A stretch of 64,000 nucleotides of DNA, taken from contig KB722758.1 in assembly GCA_000349905.1 (NCBI GenBank), forward strand, positions 345,069 through 409,068, given 5' to 3'. Positions 1 to 11,188 of this stretch are shown here, one piece after another. Made by a program: the position numbers and the translations under genes. Source of the stretch: Volvariella volvacea V23. Taxonomy: Eukaryota > Basidiomycota > Agaricomycetes > Agaricales > Pluteaceae. Under the pieces are notes generated by a model that was not told where the DNA came from, did not search any database, and saw only the letters and a program-made list of their open reading frames with translations. Position 1 is the first letter of the stretch. Every line of letters starts with the position of its first letter.

Positions 1-580
1 GGCGAAGCTTGAATGCGTTTTGGCCTTTGCGCTGTCGCCACGTTGCTGTCTGCGATCATCTATGAACTGAGTATGTTACCTGCCATCTTATACGCGTGCG
101 GGGCATACTGATTACCACGATATAGCAATGTGGTGTGGATACCTCACTGGCACTTCGGTGCCTTATCGCGTCGAATGAGCTGCGGGAGAGTGAATGAACT
201 GTCAAGGATACGACAGGTTACGGTGCAACGATTATAACCTGATATGCACGCCGCCAAGAATGGTAATTGCTACGTATTTTTCGTAAATAGTCTGTCTATC
301 ACTGACAAAACACACAGCACGCAATAGCAGAAGCAGGCAGCTGTAGCACAACACCTGGGTATGCATGCCTTTGTGGTGACTTCGGTGCGCCGATCAGTGC
401 GTGCTGATGTTCACCTCGATAAAACGCTGACTGTCAAATTGGAAGAGCTGAGTATTAATAGTGATTCACGTATTTCCCGATCATCAATCCCTTAGCTGCT
501 CCTGTTTACATGCTTATAAGCCATGGTGATTGCTACTCCTGCGATGAAGCATCCCCTGCACTCTCCAGCATTGCTCACGG
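1..580. other. Left edge, no supported gene
   Basis: No ORF here has recognisable protein character or splice continuity. A gene running in from the left cannot be excluded. Confidence 0.4.
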
Positions 581-1654
581 ATGTCCCATAGGCCACGCTC
601 CATGACACTCTCGTCGGATATAACAGCTGTGAATAGCAGCCCGCCAACCCCATCGCAGGAGGACGAAAAACATGCGTTAGATTGCATGCCAGAGCATTGG
701 AGTGTTGACTATACTCGAGGCAAGCTTGCCTGGGGTTCTTTTTTTTTTTTAAATTTGTCTTGGCTAGCCAGGCCGGGGGTGTGGCCTGGGGTCTTTTTGT
801 CATCGAGAAAGTGGCATTTGTGATCCTCTGTGTTATTTCGTTAGGGGAGTGTGGGCTTGACACGCTCTGGGAGGCCACTCGTGAGGGGAAGGAGACGGCT
901 TTTAAGGATATCATGACACAAATCTCCCAGCAGGCTGGAAATACTAACATTATAGTGAGTAGTTTGACACTAATCAAGTAATACATTCCCACAACAGCTT
1001 GACCAATCCAGCCTTTTGCTGGCTACCACTGCCGCATTTCTGACCACGGAGAGTCCGAGGGGGGATGTACTTCAGTTCAATCTAGCGAGCACACATCTTT
1101 GCCTGATGCTATCATTTGGTCTGGCCCTGGTGGGTGTTATCACAGGAACGGCATTACAGCTTGTGGCATCCAAATGTTCTAGAGAATGGTGGATCCAGGT
1201 TCGCTCTTAATTGTAAAATCCATCGTTGAAGATCACTGATGTCCTGTATATCGCTAGAACTTCGCGTACCCGCGCGTGAGACTTATGTTCTCGCTATTAT
1301 TGATTGGATCCCCGTTATTCAGTTGCTTGTGTGCAATTACCTTGTGCGGAGTAGGTAAGTGCCTGTACTATAGCATGAAGGGCCGTCGGTGCTTTCCATG
1401 TTGCCTGTGCTTTTGGTCAGCGAATTAGTCAAGATCTGACCTGTCATCTCCACCGCAGGCTTATTTACCGCCATATTCAGCTCCTCAAGATTAGCTCCAT
1501 ATTTGTGGGTAGCACACTTATTGTTTTGGGGCTGATCTTTCTTCGGTTGGCAATGCCTACACGAAAAGAGGATTACAAAAGAATATTTGCCTGGGAAGAG
1601 ACTACGAGGTGTTCCACTCGAAATGTGTTTGGTAGGAGTGAGAGTCAGCTCTGA
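581..1654 (+). CDS. Putative multi-pass membrane protein, possibly degenerate
   Basis: I do not recognise this gene by name. A polar N-terminal part starting at the ATG at 581 ends with EHWSVDYTRGKLAW. It is followed by hydrophobic blocks: one near 790-870 (EKVAFVILCVISLGE), one near 1015-1180 (LLLATTAAFLTT and LMLSFGLALVGVITGTA), and one near 1495-1550 (IFVGSTLIVLGLIFL). An intron at about 955-1000 (gtgagt..acag) joins the second and third blocks. This looks like the small multi-TM proteins of unknown function common in mushroom genomes. The join between the first and second parts does not resolve cleanly around a 12-T run at 739-750, where GCCTGGGGT occurs twice. The gene may therefore carry an indel or be decaying. 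The end at 1654 is a guess. Confidence 0.35.
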
Positions 1655-2386
1655 AACTGTTCGGGCAGGTATTGTCTTCTCTTAAACCGTGTGTGCACCA
1701 ATGCCCATTCGGCAGTCACTGTGGTATCTCAAGTCTATTTATGCTCTGTATTAATGATAAGCGACATCTTTGACTTATGTTCAGAGGGGCTCACTTGTTC
1801 TGCGCAAGAAACAGGTTACGACAGAGAACGAGTATTGTATGCAAATGGTGGCATTGTATTACCGTAGCCTAGCAAGAGAGAGGTCAAGACAACCTGCGCA
1901 TGGGTCCTGCGATGGTTGGTGTTGGCAGATCCTGCCGATGGTGACAAATCTTCGTGCGAGGACTCCAAGTGGGCTCCAAGTCCACCACCCCTGGCTGCTG
2001 ACGATCCTGCCGGATTTTGCTTTTGCTTTAGCGAGCAACTTAGACCTTCCGCGAACCCTCTCCCTGTGCACCTCAGGACTTTCTATGAGACTTTCCCTAT
2101 ATTTGAGTGTTCGTTGAAGTTCTGTGGATTCGTTCATAGGATTTAAAGCTAGAATATACCTCGTGTACCCTCTTTTTCTACAGCCCAATCAACTCCGCTA
2201 CCTTTCAGACGTACCCTACGCACGCCTCAAGCCCAAGCAGGCGCACCACGTACGGCGGCCTAGCCCCGGCGGCTGCAATTGCCGGCGGCAAGCCGGCATG
2301 AGTCGAGTCATCAATCATATACTGGAGTGCAGAGCCAACCACGAACTCAGGCTTAGCACGAACTCAGGCTTAGAGTATACCGTACC
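1655..2386. other. Intergenic, nothing recognised
   Basis: Overlapping ORFs on both strands here lack family features and look like chance frames. A short direct repeat (aactcaggcttag) occurs at about 2343-2372, just upstream of the phosphatase start. Confidence 0.4.
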
Positions 2387-3378
2387 ATGGTGACTGTTAC
2401 TTTTGTAAGTCCCTTCACACCGAAAAATAATGAACCAACCTTAATGGCTTTGGAGTAGGTTAGACATGGAGAATCTGAAGATAACTTAGTAAGTGTGATC
2501 GTCACCCTGTCGCGTTCGCGTTCAGTTGCAAACAGAAGCAGAAAGCTATCTGGGCTGGGTGGAAAGACGCACCACTCTCGCCTCTAGGTACGTTGATCCT
2601 CAAATTTTTGTCGGCTCTCCAGCTAAAATCTGTCTCATTAGGTCGCCAGGTATGTTGTGTTTATGATTGATTGGATATTATGCTTATACTTCGTAGCAAG
2701 CTGCTCTTCTCGGGAAAGCATTTTCGTCAGTGAAAATTGATCACATTTATGCATCTCCGTTGTTACGCGCTGCTCAAACTGCCCAAGCCATTCACGATGA
2801 CCTCCCCAACCCCAAACCGCCATTCGAAACCAACTGGAAATTGAAGGAGCAGCATTTCGGAATAGCGGAGGGACACAAATGGGCCTTGGAAGCTCCTCCT
2901 CACAGCAGCTGGGAAGAGTTATTTCGCCAGGGAATCTTTCCCATGCAACACGGTTTAGACGAAAAGTTCCCTGAAGGCGAAAGTGTTAACGATCTGGCCA
3001 AGCGAGCAGATGAAGCCATCCAGGAGACGGTTTTCCATCATTTGGATCATGTTGCTGGTGAGGAGCAACACATCGTTCTGACGAGTCATGGTCACTGTAT
3101 CGCCGAACTGATCGCCGCTCTATTCCGTTTGGATCCCGAGGGAAATAAGCACCCATCCTTTACCTACCGAGGCCTGCACAACACTGCATGGACAAGGGTT
3201 AATGTTTCCCGCCGGGTAGGTGGCTAACTCTTCCTGTAAATGTGTGAAGAGGTTGGTAACTGGTATCCAGGATGACGGAACTCTGAAGGTTGTGCTGGGG
3301 GAGGTCAATAATAAAGATCACCTCAAGGAACTTGACGTTCGTATACATTCCCATTATCTGGAAAACGATTCTCAATAA
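2387..3378 (+). CDS. Histidine phosphatase (phosphoglycerate mutase-like)
   Basis: Histidine phosphatase superfamily enzyme, probably acting on a small phosphorylated metabolite or phosphopeptide; the substrate is unknown. Predicted join 2387-2404, 2459-2488, 2542-2587, 2642-2649, 2697-3215, 3271-3378, giving 242 aa. The phospho-accepting histidine lies in VRHGESEDNL right after intron 1, followed by the family block KAIWAGWKDAPLSPLGRQQ. The second catalytic histidine is in LTSHGHCIAEL near 3080-3115. The C-terminus NNKDHLKEL resembles fungal GPM-like proteins. Exon 4 is only 8 nt long, and it restores the PLGRQQ block exactly, which supports the model. The start is the ATG immediately before VTFVRHGE, the usual N-terminal beta strand. 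No signal peptide, so cytosolic. Confidence 0.85.
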
Positions 3379-4077
3379 CAAATCTAGGTCGAAAGTACTC
3401 GGGTTGACGATACGAATGAAGAACAAGCAGCAGCGCGGGCATTCTTCAGCGGCGCAACTGGCCCAGTAGCAGAGGCAAATTGATCATGGGTAGATCTGAT
3501 AGAGTTGGAGTCGATTACGTGTCCTAAATATATCCAATAGATAGACCAACCATTTGACGTGATCGCGTGAATTCCACTCATTTGGTAGCTGTCAAGTGTA
3601 GTTCAGTGTACTATCGCCTCGGACCGAACGGCGTGAATACACATTGCATGTTGCCTTAATTGGAGACTTTCAAAAATAGTAGCCAGCATGAGGCTTGATA
3701 TTGTGAACAGCACGAAAGGAGCGGGTGGAAGTAATCAATCACGCTGGTGGACCACGTTAACAAGAATAATGTTATTTCACGGTCAAATTTCGGGATCTAC
3801 ATGAGGTGACCAAGTTATTTTGGTGAAAACGCGTCAATTTCCAGCTGGAAATGCCATTCAGCAATACGAAAAACCCTGCGGCCTAAAAATACATACAGCT
3901 TCCAAAGACTGGAGCGAGTAGTTTTGTGTTCTAGCATGCGTTTGGAAGTCTGGTAGGAGCCTTGAGCAGTGATTCCTTGAGGCATGGTACCCCTCCCATC
4001 TATCAAATGACGACAGCAGCATATGAGTCCCTCCGCCTTGCATCGGATGAGACCCACGATAGCGCACTAGAATAGGG
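3379..4077. other. Intergenic, upstream region of first lysozyme
   Basis: No convincing gene. The last bases hold the promoter of the GH25 gene at 4132. Confidence 0.5.
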
Positions 4078-4084
4078 TATAAAG
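4078..4084 (+). promoter_or_regulatory. TATA box of GH25 copy 1
   Basis: TATAAAG, 54 nt before the ATG at 4132. The other two copies have an equivalent element at similar distance. Confidence 0.6.
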
Positions 4085-4131
4085 GCTGCAGTAAGTGCTC
4101 ATACTCCCTCAGTATCAATACTCTCCTCAAC

Positions 4132-5291
4132 ATGAAGTCTATCGCTATCCTCGCCTGGGCTGCATCTACTGCTTTCGCCAGCCCCGTCGAAAAAACTGTT
4201 GAGAAACGTGCCTCTCCACAAGGCATCGACGTCTCCAACTACCAACCAAACATCAATTGGAACACTGTCAAGGCAAACGGTGTTAGCTTTGCGTTTATCA
4301 AAGCCACTGAAGGCACAGGTAGCGTCCGTTTACCATCCCTTCTTAGGCTTTAGCACTGACCATTTGCCTACCAGGCTATATCAACCCTTCCTTCTCTTCT
4401 CAGTACACCGGCGCGACCAACGCAGGCATAATTCGTGGTGGTTACCACTTTGCCCTTCCTGATCGGTCCTCTGGTGCCACTCAAGCCACATACTTCCTCG
4501 CACACGGAGGTAAGTGGAAGCCACGTTCATCTATATCTATTAAAGCACGTTCTTCGCTCGTTTTCTCACCTTGGGTTGACCCTTAGGTGGCTGGAGCGCA
4601 GACGGTAAGTTGCAGCCGTATTCCAAGTGATTTCCTACCTTCAACTTTTCCTTGCTTACTCAAGGTATCACACTCCCTGGAGCTTTGGATATCGAATGTA
4701 AGTCCGTCAACCCTTCTCAAGGTTCATTCTGACACTGTACAAGACAATCCGTACGGCGCTACTTGCTATGGGTTGAGTCAGTCGGCCATGGTCAGCTGGA
4801 TCCGAGATTTCTCGAACACCTACTACAGCAGAACTGGAAGGTCAGTAAAATTATTTCGGATTATGGGCCTGAAACTTATGCATTTCACAGATACCCAGGT
4901 ATGTCGTCATCTCCAGGGGTACCCCGATCTTTCACCTAACTCTATTAAGTCATTTATACCACCACTGACTGGTGGACAACCTGCACGGGCAACAACAATT
5001 CCTTTGGGTCGACGAACCCACTTTGGATCGCGCGCTACGCATCTGCCATTGGAACTCTCCCTGCTGGCTGGTCGTAAGTATTTGCGTTCAGTTGATGTAG
5101 TAAAGATTCTCACCGAGCTTGTCAGGTATACCACCTTCTGGCAATATGCGGATTCTGGCCCCAACCCCGGCGATCAGGATATCTTTAATGGAGATGCTGC
5201 AGGCCTACAACGGTATGCATTTCCCATTTCTATTGCATGTTTAAGGGCTCATCACGATAACCTGCACCTTAGTATGGCACGTGGGTCATAA
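4132..5291 (+). CDS. GH25 lysozyme (Ch-type muramidase), copy 1
   Basis: Secreted N-acetylmuramidase of glycoside hydrolase family 25 (Chalaropsis type), which cuts the MurNAc-GlcNAc bond of bacterial peptidoglycan. Predicted join 4132-4318, 4375-4509, 4587-4604, 4665-4697, 4744-4840, 4891-4898, 4950-5073, 5126-5212, 5273-5291; 235 aa. It has a signal peptide (MKSIAILAWAASTAFAS) and a short propeptide ending in a Kex2-like KR (VEKRASPQGIDV). The family blocks [40 protein letters not shown] (catalytic Asp and Glu) and IYTTTDWW follow, then LWIARY and [13 protein letters not shown]. Exons of 18 and 8 nt are required by the frame. All key acidic residues are present, so it should be active. It heads a tandem array of three. 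Confidence 0.93.
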
Positions 5292-6067
5292 ATTGAGTCC
5301 CCAGAAGACAGTGCCCTCAGCGAATTGATGGTGTATTATACAAATGAAAGAATTGTAAATATAACAGATGACTTACAAGCGATCTACCCATACACTGTGT
5401 GTGTCGAGATTGATGGCAATCGCCGTTTGTGGCTGTAAGAACTTCGAATTCGGGTAATACCGAAATATGAGACTGTTTCCCGAAGAGAACCCCAGGCATG
5501 TGTAGAGCGTTATTCATCTCCGAGAAGAGAGGAACAGGAAACCAGAGCATCCGTCTTGTTATTCGTGTTCACGATTATGCAAATTGCCAATGCACTTGCA
5601 AGAAGCCGCACGTTCCGCAGGGACTCCATATGGCCCTGCCATTAGCAACGTGTATGTCATATCATATCATCTGGCTAATGGAGAAATGAGATAACTGATA
5701 TCACAAAACCGAACCATAAGTGGCAGTGAAAGAAGACATATGCTGAGTGTGACAATTCGCGTTGCATGCTCCTAAGCTTAGCGAGATAATTGAACTTCCC
5801 CAAAGGAACTTGGATGAATTCGCCACACAGGGTGGATTGAGCAAATCCAATGTGACTCCCGGTTTATTTTGCTTGCGGCCTGACAGTTGCTGTGCTTCTG
5901 GCCTGTACTACCATTCGGTTTGAGAATCGATAACAGGGAACGCAAGTCAATGTGATCACTTAGTTTATTCATTAAACAACTTTTTGACATACGACAACGG
6001 CAGACTTACGATAGTATTGAATAGCGTCGAACGCAGAAATGCGGTCTAGAGTAGAGGCGAAGAGTGG
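5292..6067. other. Intergenic between lysozymes 1 and 2
   Basis: No gene seen; the region upstream of the copy 2 TATA box. Confidence 0.5.
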
Positions 6068-6074
6068 TATAAAA
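6068..6074 (+). promoter_or_regulatory. TATA box of GH25 copy 2
   Basis: TATAAAA, 78 nt before the ATG at 6146. Confidence 0.6.
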
Positions 6075-6145
6075 CCCGTCTAATATCGCCTTGTTCACCC
6101 ATCGAGAGAGCCTAGCTCGTCCTTTCGACTCATCTTCTATCCGGA

Positions 6146-7337
6146 ATGAAGTTACTCCCAATCCTTGCACTTGCGCTGACTCTCGTCTCGGCATCCCCGG
6201 TTGCCGTTGACCCTGCTGTGGAGCCTGCCAAAGAGGAGTCAACCGAAGTCGGAATAGAAGCGCAGCCCTACGGCATTGATGTTTCCAGCTGGCAGGGGAA
6301 CGTCGACTGGAACTACGCCAAGTCCCAAGGCGTCTCCTTTGCCTTCATTAAGGCTACAGAAGGCACAGGTAAGCCTCTCGTTATTGGGATGTTCGGGAGA
6401 ACTTCTGAAATATCCGCAGGTTACAAGAATCCTTACTTCAGCTCTCAGTACACTGGTGCAACGAATGTCGGCATTATTCGTGGGGGTTATCACTTTGCCT
6501 TGCCAGATAGGTCCTCGGGTGCCGCTCAGGCCACTTATTTCCTATCCAACGGAGGTCAGCTCAAATTTCTCGGATAGATTCAGACAGCTCACCAGTGCTA
6601 CATAATCAGGAGGGTGGAGTGCCGACGGTAGGAACAACTCGAAAATACCAACAACGTCGAAGACATGCTTATGATCTTGAATAGGAATCACACTCCCTGG
6701 TGCACTTGATATTGAGTGTTCGTTAGGCCAAATCTGCCCATGAGCGCCAAATTGACCACGATCTACAGATAACCCGTATGGAGCCACCTGCTACGGACTG
6801 ACTCAAGCGGCCATGGTATCGTGGATTCGGGACTTCTCCAACACATACTTCTCCAGGACGGGCAGGTCAGTGTATAGGTTTCGGCTTGACGGTCGGATAA
6901 CTCACTGAAGCATGCGCACATATAGGTATCCAGGTACGCAGCACTTCACATCGCTTCTGTGTTCCGACTAACCTCGCACAGTCATCTACACCACCACGGA
7001 TTGGTGGAGGACTTGCACAGGAAACAACAACTCCTTCGGCTCGACAAACCCCCTTTGGATCGCAAGCTGGGGTTCCAGTATCGGTACTCTCCCTGCAGGC
7101 TGGGCGTAAGTATCATCAATTACGGGCCATCAAATTTCAGATATATTGCTGACCCTCCGTGTCGGCTAGGTACACCACCTTTTGGCAATATGCCGACTCT
7201 GGTCCAGTGCCGGGAGACCAAAACCTCTTCAACGGTGATTCTGCTGGCCTGCTCCGGTGAGTTTTTGGTGTACCTCTGGCTAACAGCTAGACGAGCTCAC
7301 GATTGATATGTTTGAAAGCATGGCTCGTGGATATTAG
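6146..7337 (+). CDS. GH25 lysozyme (Ch-type muramidase), copy 2
   Basis: Second tandem muramidase, same reaction as copy 1. Predicted join 6146-6368, 6420-6554, 6610-6627, 6685-6717, 6769-6865, 6926-6933, 6982-7105, 7170-7256, 7319-7337; 247 aa. Exons 2 to 9 have exactly the same lengths as in copies 1 and 3 (135, 18, 33, 97, 8, 124, 87, 19 nt). Only exon 1, which codes for the leader, differs. The signal peptide [17 protein letters not shown] is followed by an acidic pro-segment without the KR of copy 1. Catalytic block GALDIEYNPYG is intact. IASW replaces IARY and GWAYTT replaces GWSYTT near the end, so substrate contacts may differ slightly. The small last exon codes for MARGY. Confidence 0.93.
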
Positions 7338-7950
7338 GCATGCATACGTGATGAGACTTGCATGTAGTGTATCCCACTATTACAAAAATGCGATCCCTTT
7401 GTTTTTCGCACCTGCTCTCGACGCCTATTCAAAGTTTCAAGCTCATCTCATTGCCCAACCGTTGCCTAAGCATAAAGTGTCAGCCGCTACTTTGCGTTCC
7501 GAAAAATCGTATGCGCAGAACCGGTATGGCTGCGGTAAAGGAGTAAATACAGGGTAAATTAACCCGTGAACACGTACCCTGAGCTGGTGGTTCAGTCTTG
7601 GTTGCAAATCACAAGCTAAATGGGGTTCTCAGAGTACCCCACATCAGATGCGTAGCCCTGCCGAACCAATAAAGCAAATAGTTTCAACATTCTCGTTCCC
7701 CATACAGCAGGCTCTTAAACCATAAGCAGATTGGGTGAACTACGTGATCTACAAGTTGACGGCCATAAACTTCCGGAATGCCTTGGGTGGAGTCTCGCCA
7801 TGGATACTACAGACATAAGTGATAGTCCATTGACTTCTTGAAGAGTTGTGCTTGACAGGTCAATTCCGTCAGAAGCATCGATTGATATGTGTGTATAAGA
7901 TTGCATGTGGTTACACATTGCATTCCGAGGATGGCTTGAATATGAGCACC
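7338..7950. other. Intergenic between lysozymes 2 and 3
   Basis: No gene supported. Confidence 0.5.
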
Positions 7951-7958
7951 TATAAAAG
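7951..7958 (+). promoter_or_regulatory. TATA box of GH25 copy 3
   Basis: TATAAAAG, 63 nt before the ATG at 8014. Confidence 0.6.
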
Positions 7959-8013
7959 AGTCGTTTCAGCACGTTCAATTCCTCGCCAGTTCCACTTTCG
8001 CACCTTGCCCAAA

Positions 8014-9233
8014 ATGAAGTGGCTCACCATTGTCGCTCTCGCCTTGACCCTCGTCGTCGCATCTCCTGTCCCCGAGGAAGCTTCTGAAGCAGACGCTGCG
8101 GTTGAAGTAGTTCCCGAAGCCGCGGGAGAGGGTGAAGTCGCGGCCGCACGTGCCCCAGATTTCGGTGTTCCAGGAATCGACGTCTCCAGTTGGCAAGGCA
8201 ATGTCAATTGGAATACGGTCAGGAGTAATGGCGTTCAGTGGGCTTACATCAAGGCTACTGAAGGAACAGGTAAATTTTCGTTCTGTAGTGTTCCTAAGCA
8301 CTTACTGAAAGCAAGGAAATCGATAGGTTACAAAAACCCTTACTTCAGCTCCCAATATACGGGAGCGACGAATGCAGGCTTGATTCGTGGTAGTTACCAC
8401 TTTGCGCTGCCCGACCGATCCTCTGGTGCTGCACAGGCGACATACTTTGCTACTAATGGAGGTCAGCAGAACATAAGTAATCCTGCAAGGTTCCACAAAC
8501 TAATTGACTAACTTACAGGTGGTTGGAGTGCTGACGGTGAGACCCTCATCGGAGTACCTGTCTCGAGAAACCTAAACGACAAACAGGTATTACTCTCCCT
8601 GGTGCTCTTGATATTGAATGTAAGCTACTGCTCGTTCTAGGTGTAGCACTGGTATGCTTACCTCTGTAGATAACCCCTACGGCGCTACTTGCTATGGTCT
8701 GAGTCAATCCGCGATGGTAAGCTGGATCAGGGACTTCTCGAATACCTATCGCAGTAGGACTGGTCGGTAAGTATCAGGATTTTTACGCAGTGCTTGTGTA
8801 CTTGTACTGACCTATTTCGATCGCAATCCAGTTATCCAGGTAGGACGTGATATCTTCCAAGGTGTCTAGACCTGATCTCACTCATTCAAAGTCATTTACA
8901 CAACGACCGATTGGTGGAGGACGTGCACGGGCAACAACAACTCCTTCGGATCCAACAACCCGTTGTGGATTGCACGCTATGCCTCTGCGATTGGCACACT
9001 CCCTGCCGGCTGGTCGTGAGGATCCTCTTCGCTCGAGATGATTGGCTGTAATCTCAAGGTCGAATACGCAGGTACACCTCTTTCTGGCAATATGCCGACT
9101 CTGGCCCGAACCCCGGTGACCAGAACATCTGGAATGGCGACCTCGCGGGTTTACGTCGGTATGTAAATTTAGTCGAGATAAATGCCTCAGTCGTTCACCG
9201 CGATTTTGATTTAGCATGGCTCGTGGATCCTAA
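8014..9233 (+). CDS. GH25 lysozyme (Ch-type muramidase), copy 3
   Basis: Third tandem muramidase. Predicted join 8014-8269, 8327-8461, 8519-8536, 8587-8619, 8670-8766, 8832-8839, 8892-9015, 9072-9158, 9215-9233; 258 aa. The signal peptide is [19 protein letters not shown]. The pro-segment between signal and the catalytic domain (start [14 protein letters not shown]) is the longest of the three, about 35 residues, and rich in Glu and Ala. [29 protein letters not shown] and TTDWW are intact. A longer ORF begins upstream at 7846, but the ATG at 8014 is chosen because it gives a clean signal peptide and lies 63 nt after a TATA box. Copy 3 resembles copy 2 in its leader (ALALTLV) and in the core. 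Confidence 0.93.
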
Positions 9234-9436
9234 TTGGAGTTAATATAGTTTTGTGGAATGCATAGCTACATGTAGTCACTTACACGAAGTATACATCATT
9301 TGACTCGTGTGATGGCTGATTGCGGAGCCGAAACGAGACGCCCATAGCACTCCCATAACGTTAGGTCCTGCGCTCATCCAGCTTCCTATCATCACTCTAC
9401 CCATCCTCAATCACCCATTCACGAACACTCGCGTTG

Positions 9437-11087
9437 ATGGACGAGATCATTCCCGGACTCTGGCTTGGAAACCTGCTAAGCGCCCTCGACGCGGGAACGC
9501 TCAAGCGTAACGGCATCTCCAGTGTGCTTACGGCGATGAGGGGGACAGTGAAAGTCAATTCTGTAAGTGAGATACGAAACTTCTCCCAATCCAAAACGCC
9601 CAACGCTCTGCGTTGCTAGACCTTGATGCGGCATCAAATACCGATCGACGACAGCCTAGAGGAAGAGATTCTCGCCCATCTCCCATCTTCGATCCGATTC
9701 ATCCAGAGGGAACTTGGAAAGGGAAGGGGTGTGTTGGTTCATTGTTACGGTGGAGTCAGTAAGTTCAGCGCTGCCTTTTTCATCCATGAGCCTACCTCAA
9801 CAAATGAAGGCCGCAGCGCGACCATTGTGACTGCGTATCTTATGTATACGCAGAACACCGGAGTGGAGGAGGCGTTGAAGACTGTCAAGGAGAAGCGGCC
9901 AATCGTGTAGTAAGTTTGGTTCCTTCGTTCGATTCGTTCTGGGTTCATTTTCGATATAGTCCAAATGAGAATTTCCTCCTTCAACTACAAGTTTTTCACG
10001 CGTCAAAAGAAGATTTTTTCAGAAAAGGTGCGCCAGTAAAGGCGTTTTATACGGAGAGAATAGTCGAGGCAACAGCCGGTAAGTGAAATCGCGAGGTCAC
10101 CCCAATGTTGGAATTGCCGGCCCTAAACTCAATCTGCAGATTTCGAGACGCCTGAAGTTCGTGCACTCTCTGATTCTGGTCCATCTACACAAGTCATGCC
10201 TGGTCGTCGTATCAGATGCAAAATGTGTAGGTAAGTCAAATCGCTCTGTGAATTATTTGTCGTTACTTATTTCACTCAGACAAGGACTCGCAACGCGCGA
10301 AGATATGATCGACCATGGCCAGCTTGGACCGGCCCTCGCCATACTAGCATCAGACAATTCAGGACCATCCACCGAACCTCAATCAGTCACGCAAAGTGTC
10401 TCGGACGCGTCAGGACCTTCGACAGGGGGACAAGTCGCGGAAGAGTCGGTGACCACGAGCGTAGATGTGAACAAGACCAGAGAAGGCGATAGGGATCAAG
10501 GCAGCCTCGATTCGGGTCGTATAGCACAACCCGAGCGTACCTCGTCTGAAGCTGGAAACTCACCTTCCGCAACAGACACTCTCCAAGCCGAACCTGCAGC
10601 ACAAGGAGATCCACAACCAAATATGCAGCCTCAGTCCACGATGACCACCAGTTTTAATGCAGCCCTCGTGCTCAACCCCACCCTCGCAGCTTTGCGCTCA
10701 TCTCATGGACTCCTATCCCCTGCTACTCCATCCTCAACATCTTCTACCATCCCTACCAACCCGCCGCTCCTAACCAATCCCAAGTGCTCTGGCTATTTTG
10801 TCGAGCCGGTAAGTAGCTCATTTTTCTTATGCCGGTTCTCTTCAAACGCATAAATAGATGAAGTGGATGGAGCCGTTCTTGTCACAAGGCGAACTCGCTG
10901 GAAAGATAATGTGTCCAAATAAGAAGTGCGGTGCCAAGCTTGGGAACTACGATTGGGCAGGGATTTGTTGTGGATGCAAGCAGTGGGTAACCCCAGTAAG
11001 TGTAAAATGCCTTATACATGAGGCATCTAGTTCATTGTCGTCTAGGGGTTTTGTATCAACAGATCAAAAGTCGACGAGGTCGTGTAA
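9437..11087 (+). CDS. YVH1: Dual-specificity phosphatase YVH1 (DUSP12)
   Basis: YVH1 removes phosphate from Ser/Thr/Tyr and, in yeast, helps 60S ribosome assembly by releasing Mrt4. Predicted join 9437-9562, 9620-9758, 9810-9909, 9960-10078, 10140-10230, 10280-10808, 10858-10995, 11046-11087; 427 aa. The N-terminal phosphatase domain contains the active site VHCYGGVSRSAT, formed across intron 2, which is the HCx5R loop. A Ser/Thr/Pro-rich linker of about 150 residues follows (exon 6). The C-terminal zinc-binding domain is diagnostic: RIRCKMCRQGLATRE, CSGYFVEPMKWME, MCPNKKCGAKLGNYDWAG, ICCGCKQWVTPGFCINRSKV. All expected cysteines are present. The stop lies only 101 bp before the next gene on the same strand. 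Confidence 0.92.
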
Positions 11088-11188
11088 TTAAGCTCGGGAA
11101 TTTTGATAGCCGATGCCCGTCGACCTTATTTGTGGACAATTGTGGGGCCAAGTTTGGCTCCCCTCGTCATCTCCTCTCATCCCCGCCA

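Noticed and set aside
11018..11188. Extended N-terminus of the epoxide hydrolase
   Set aside because: It overlaps the last intron and exon of YVH1 and has no family similarity; the ATG at 11189 is the natural start.
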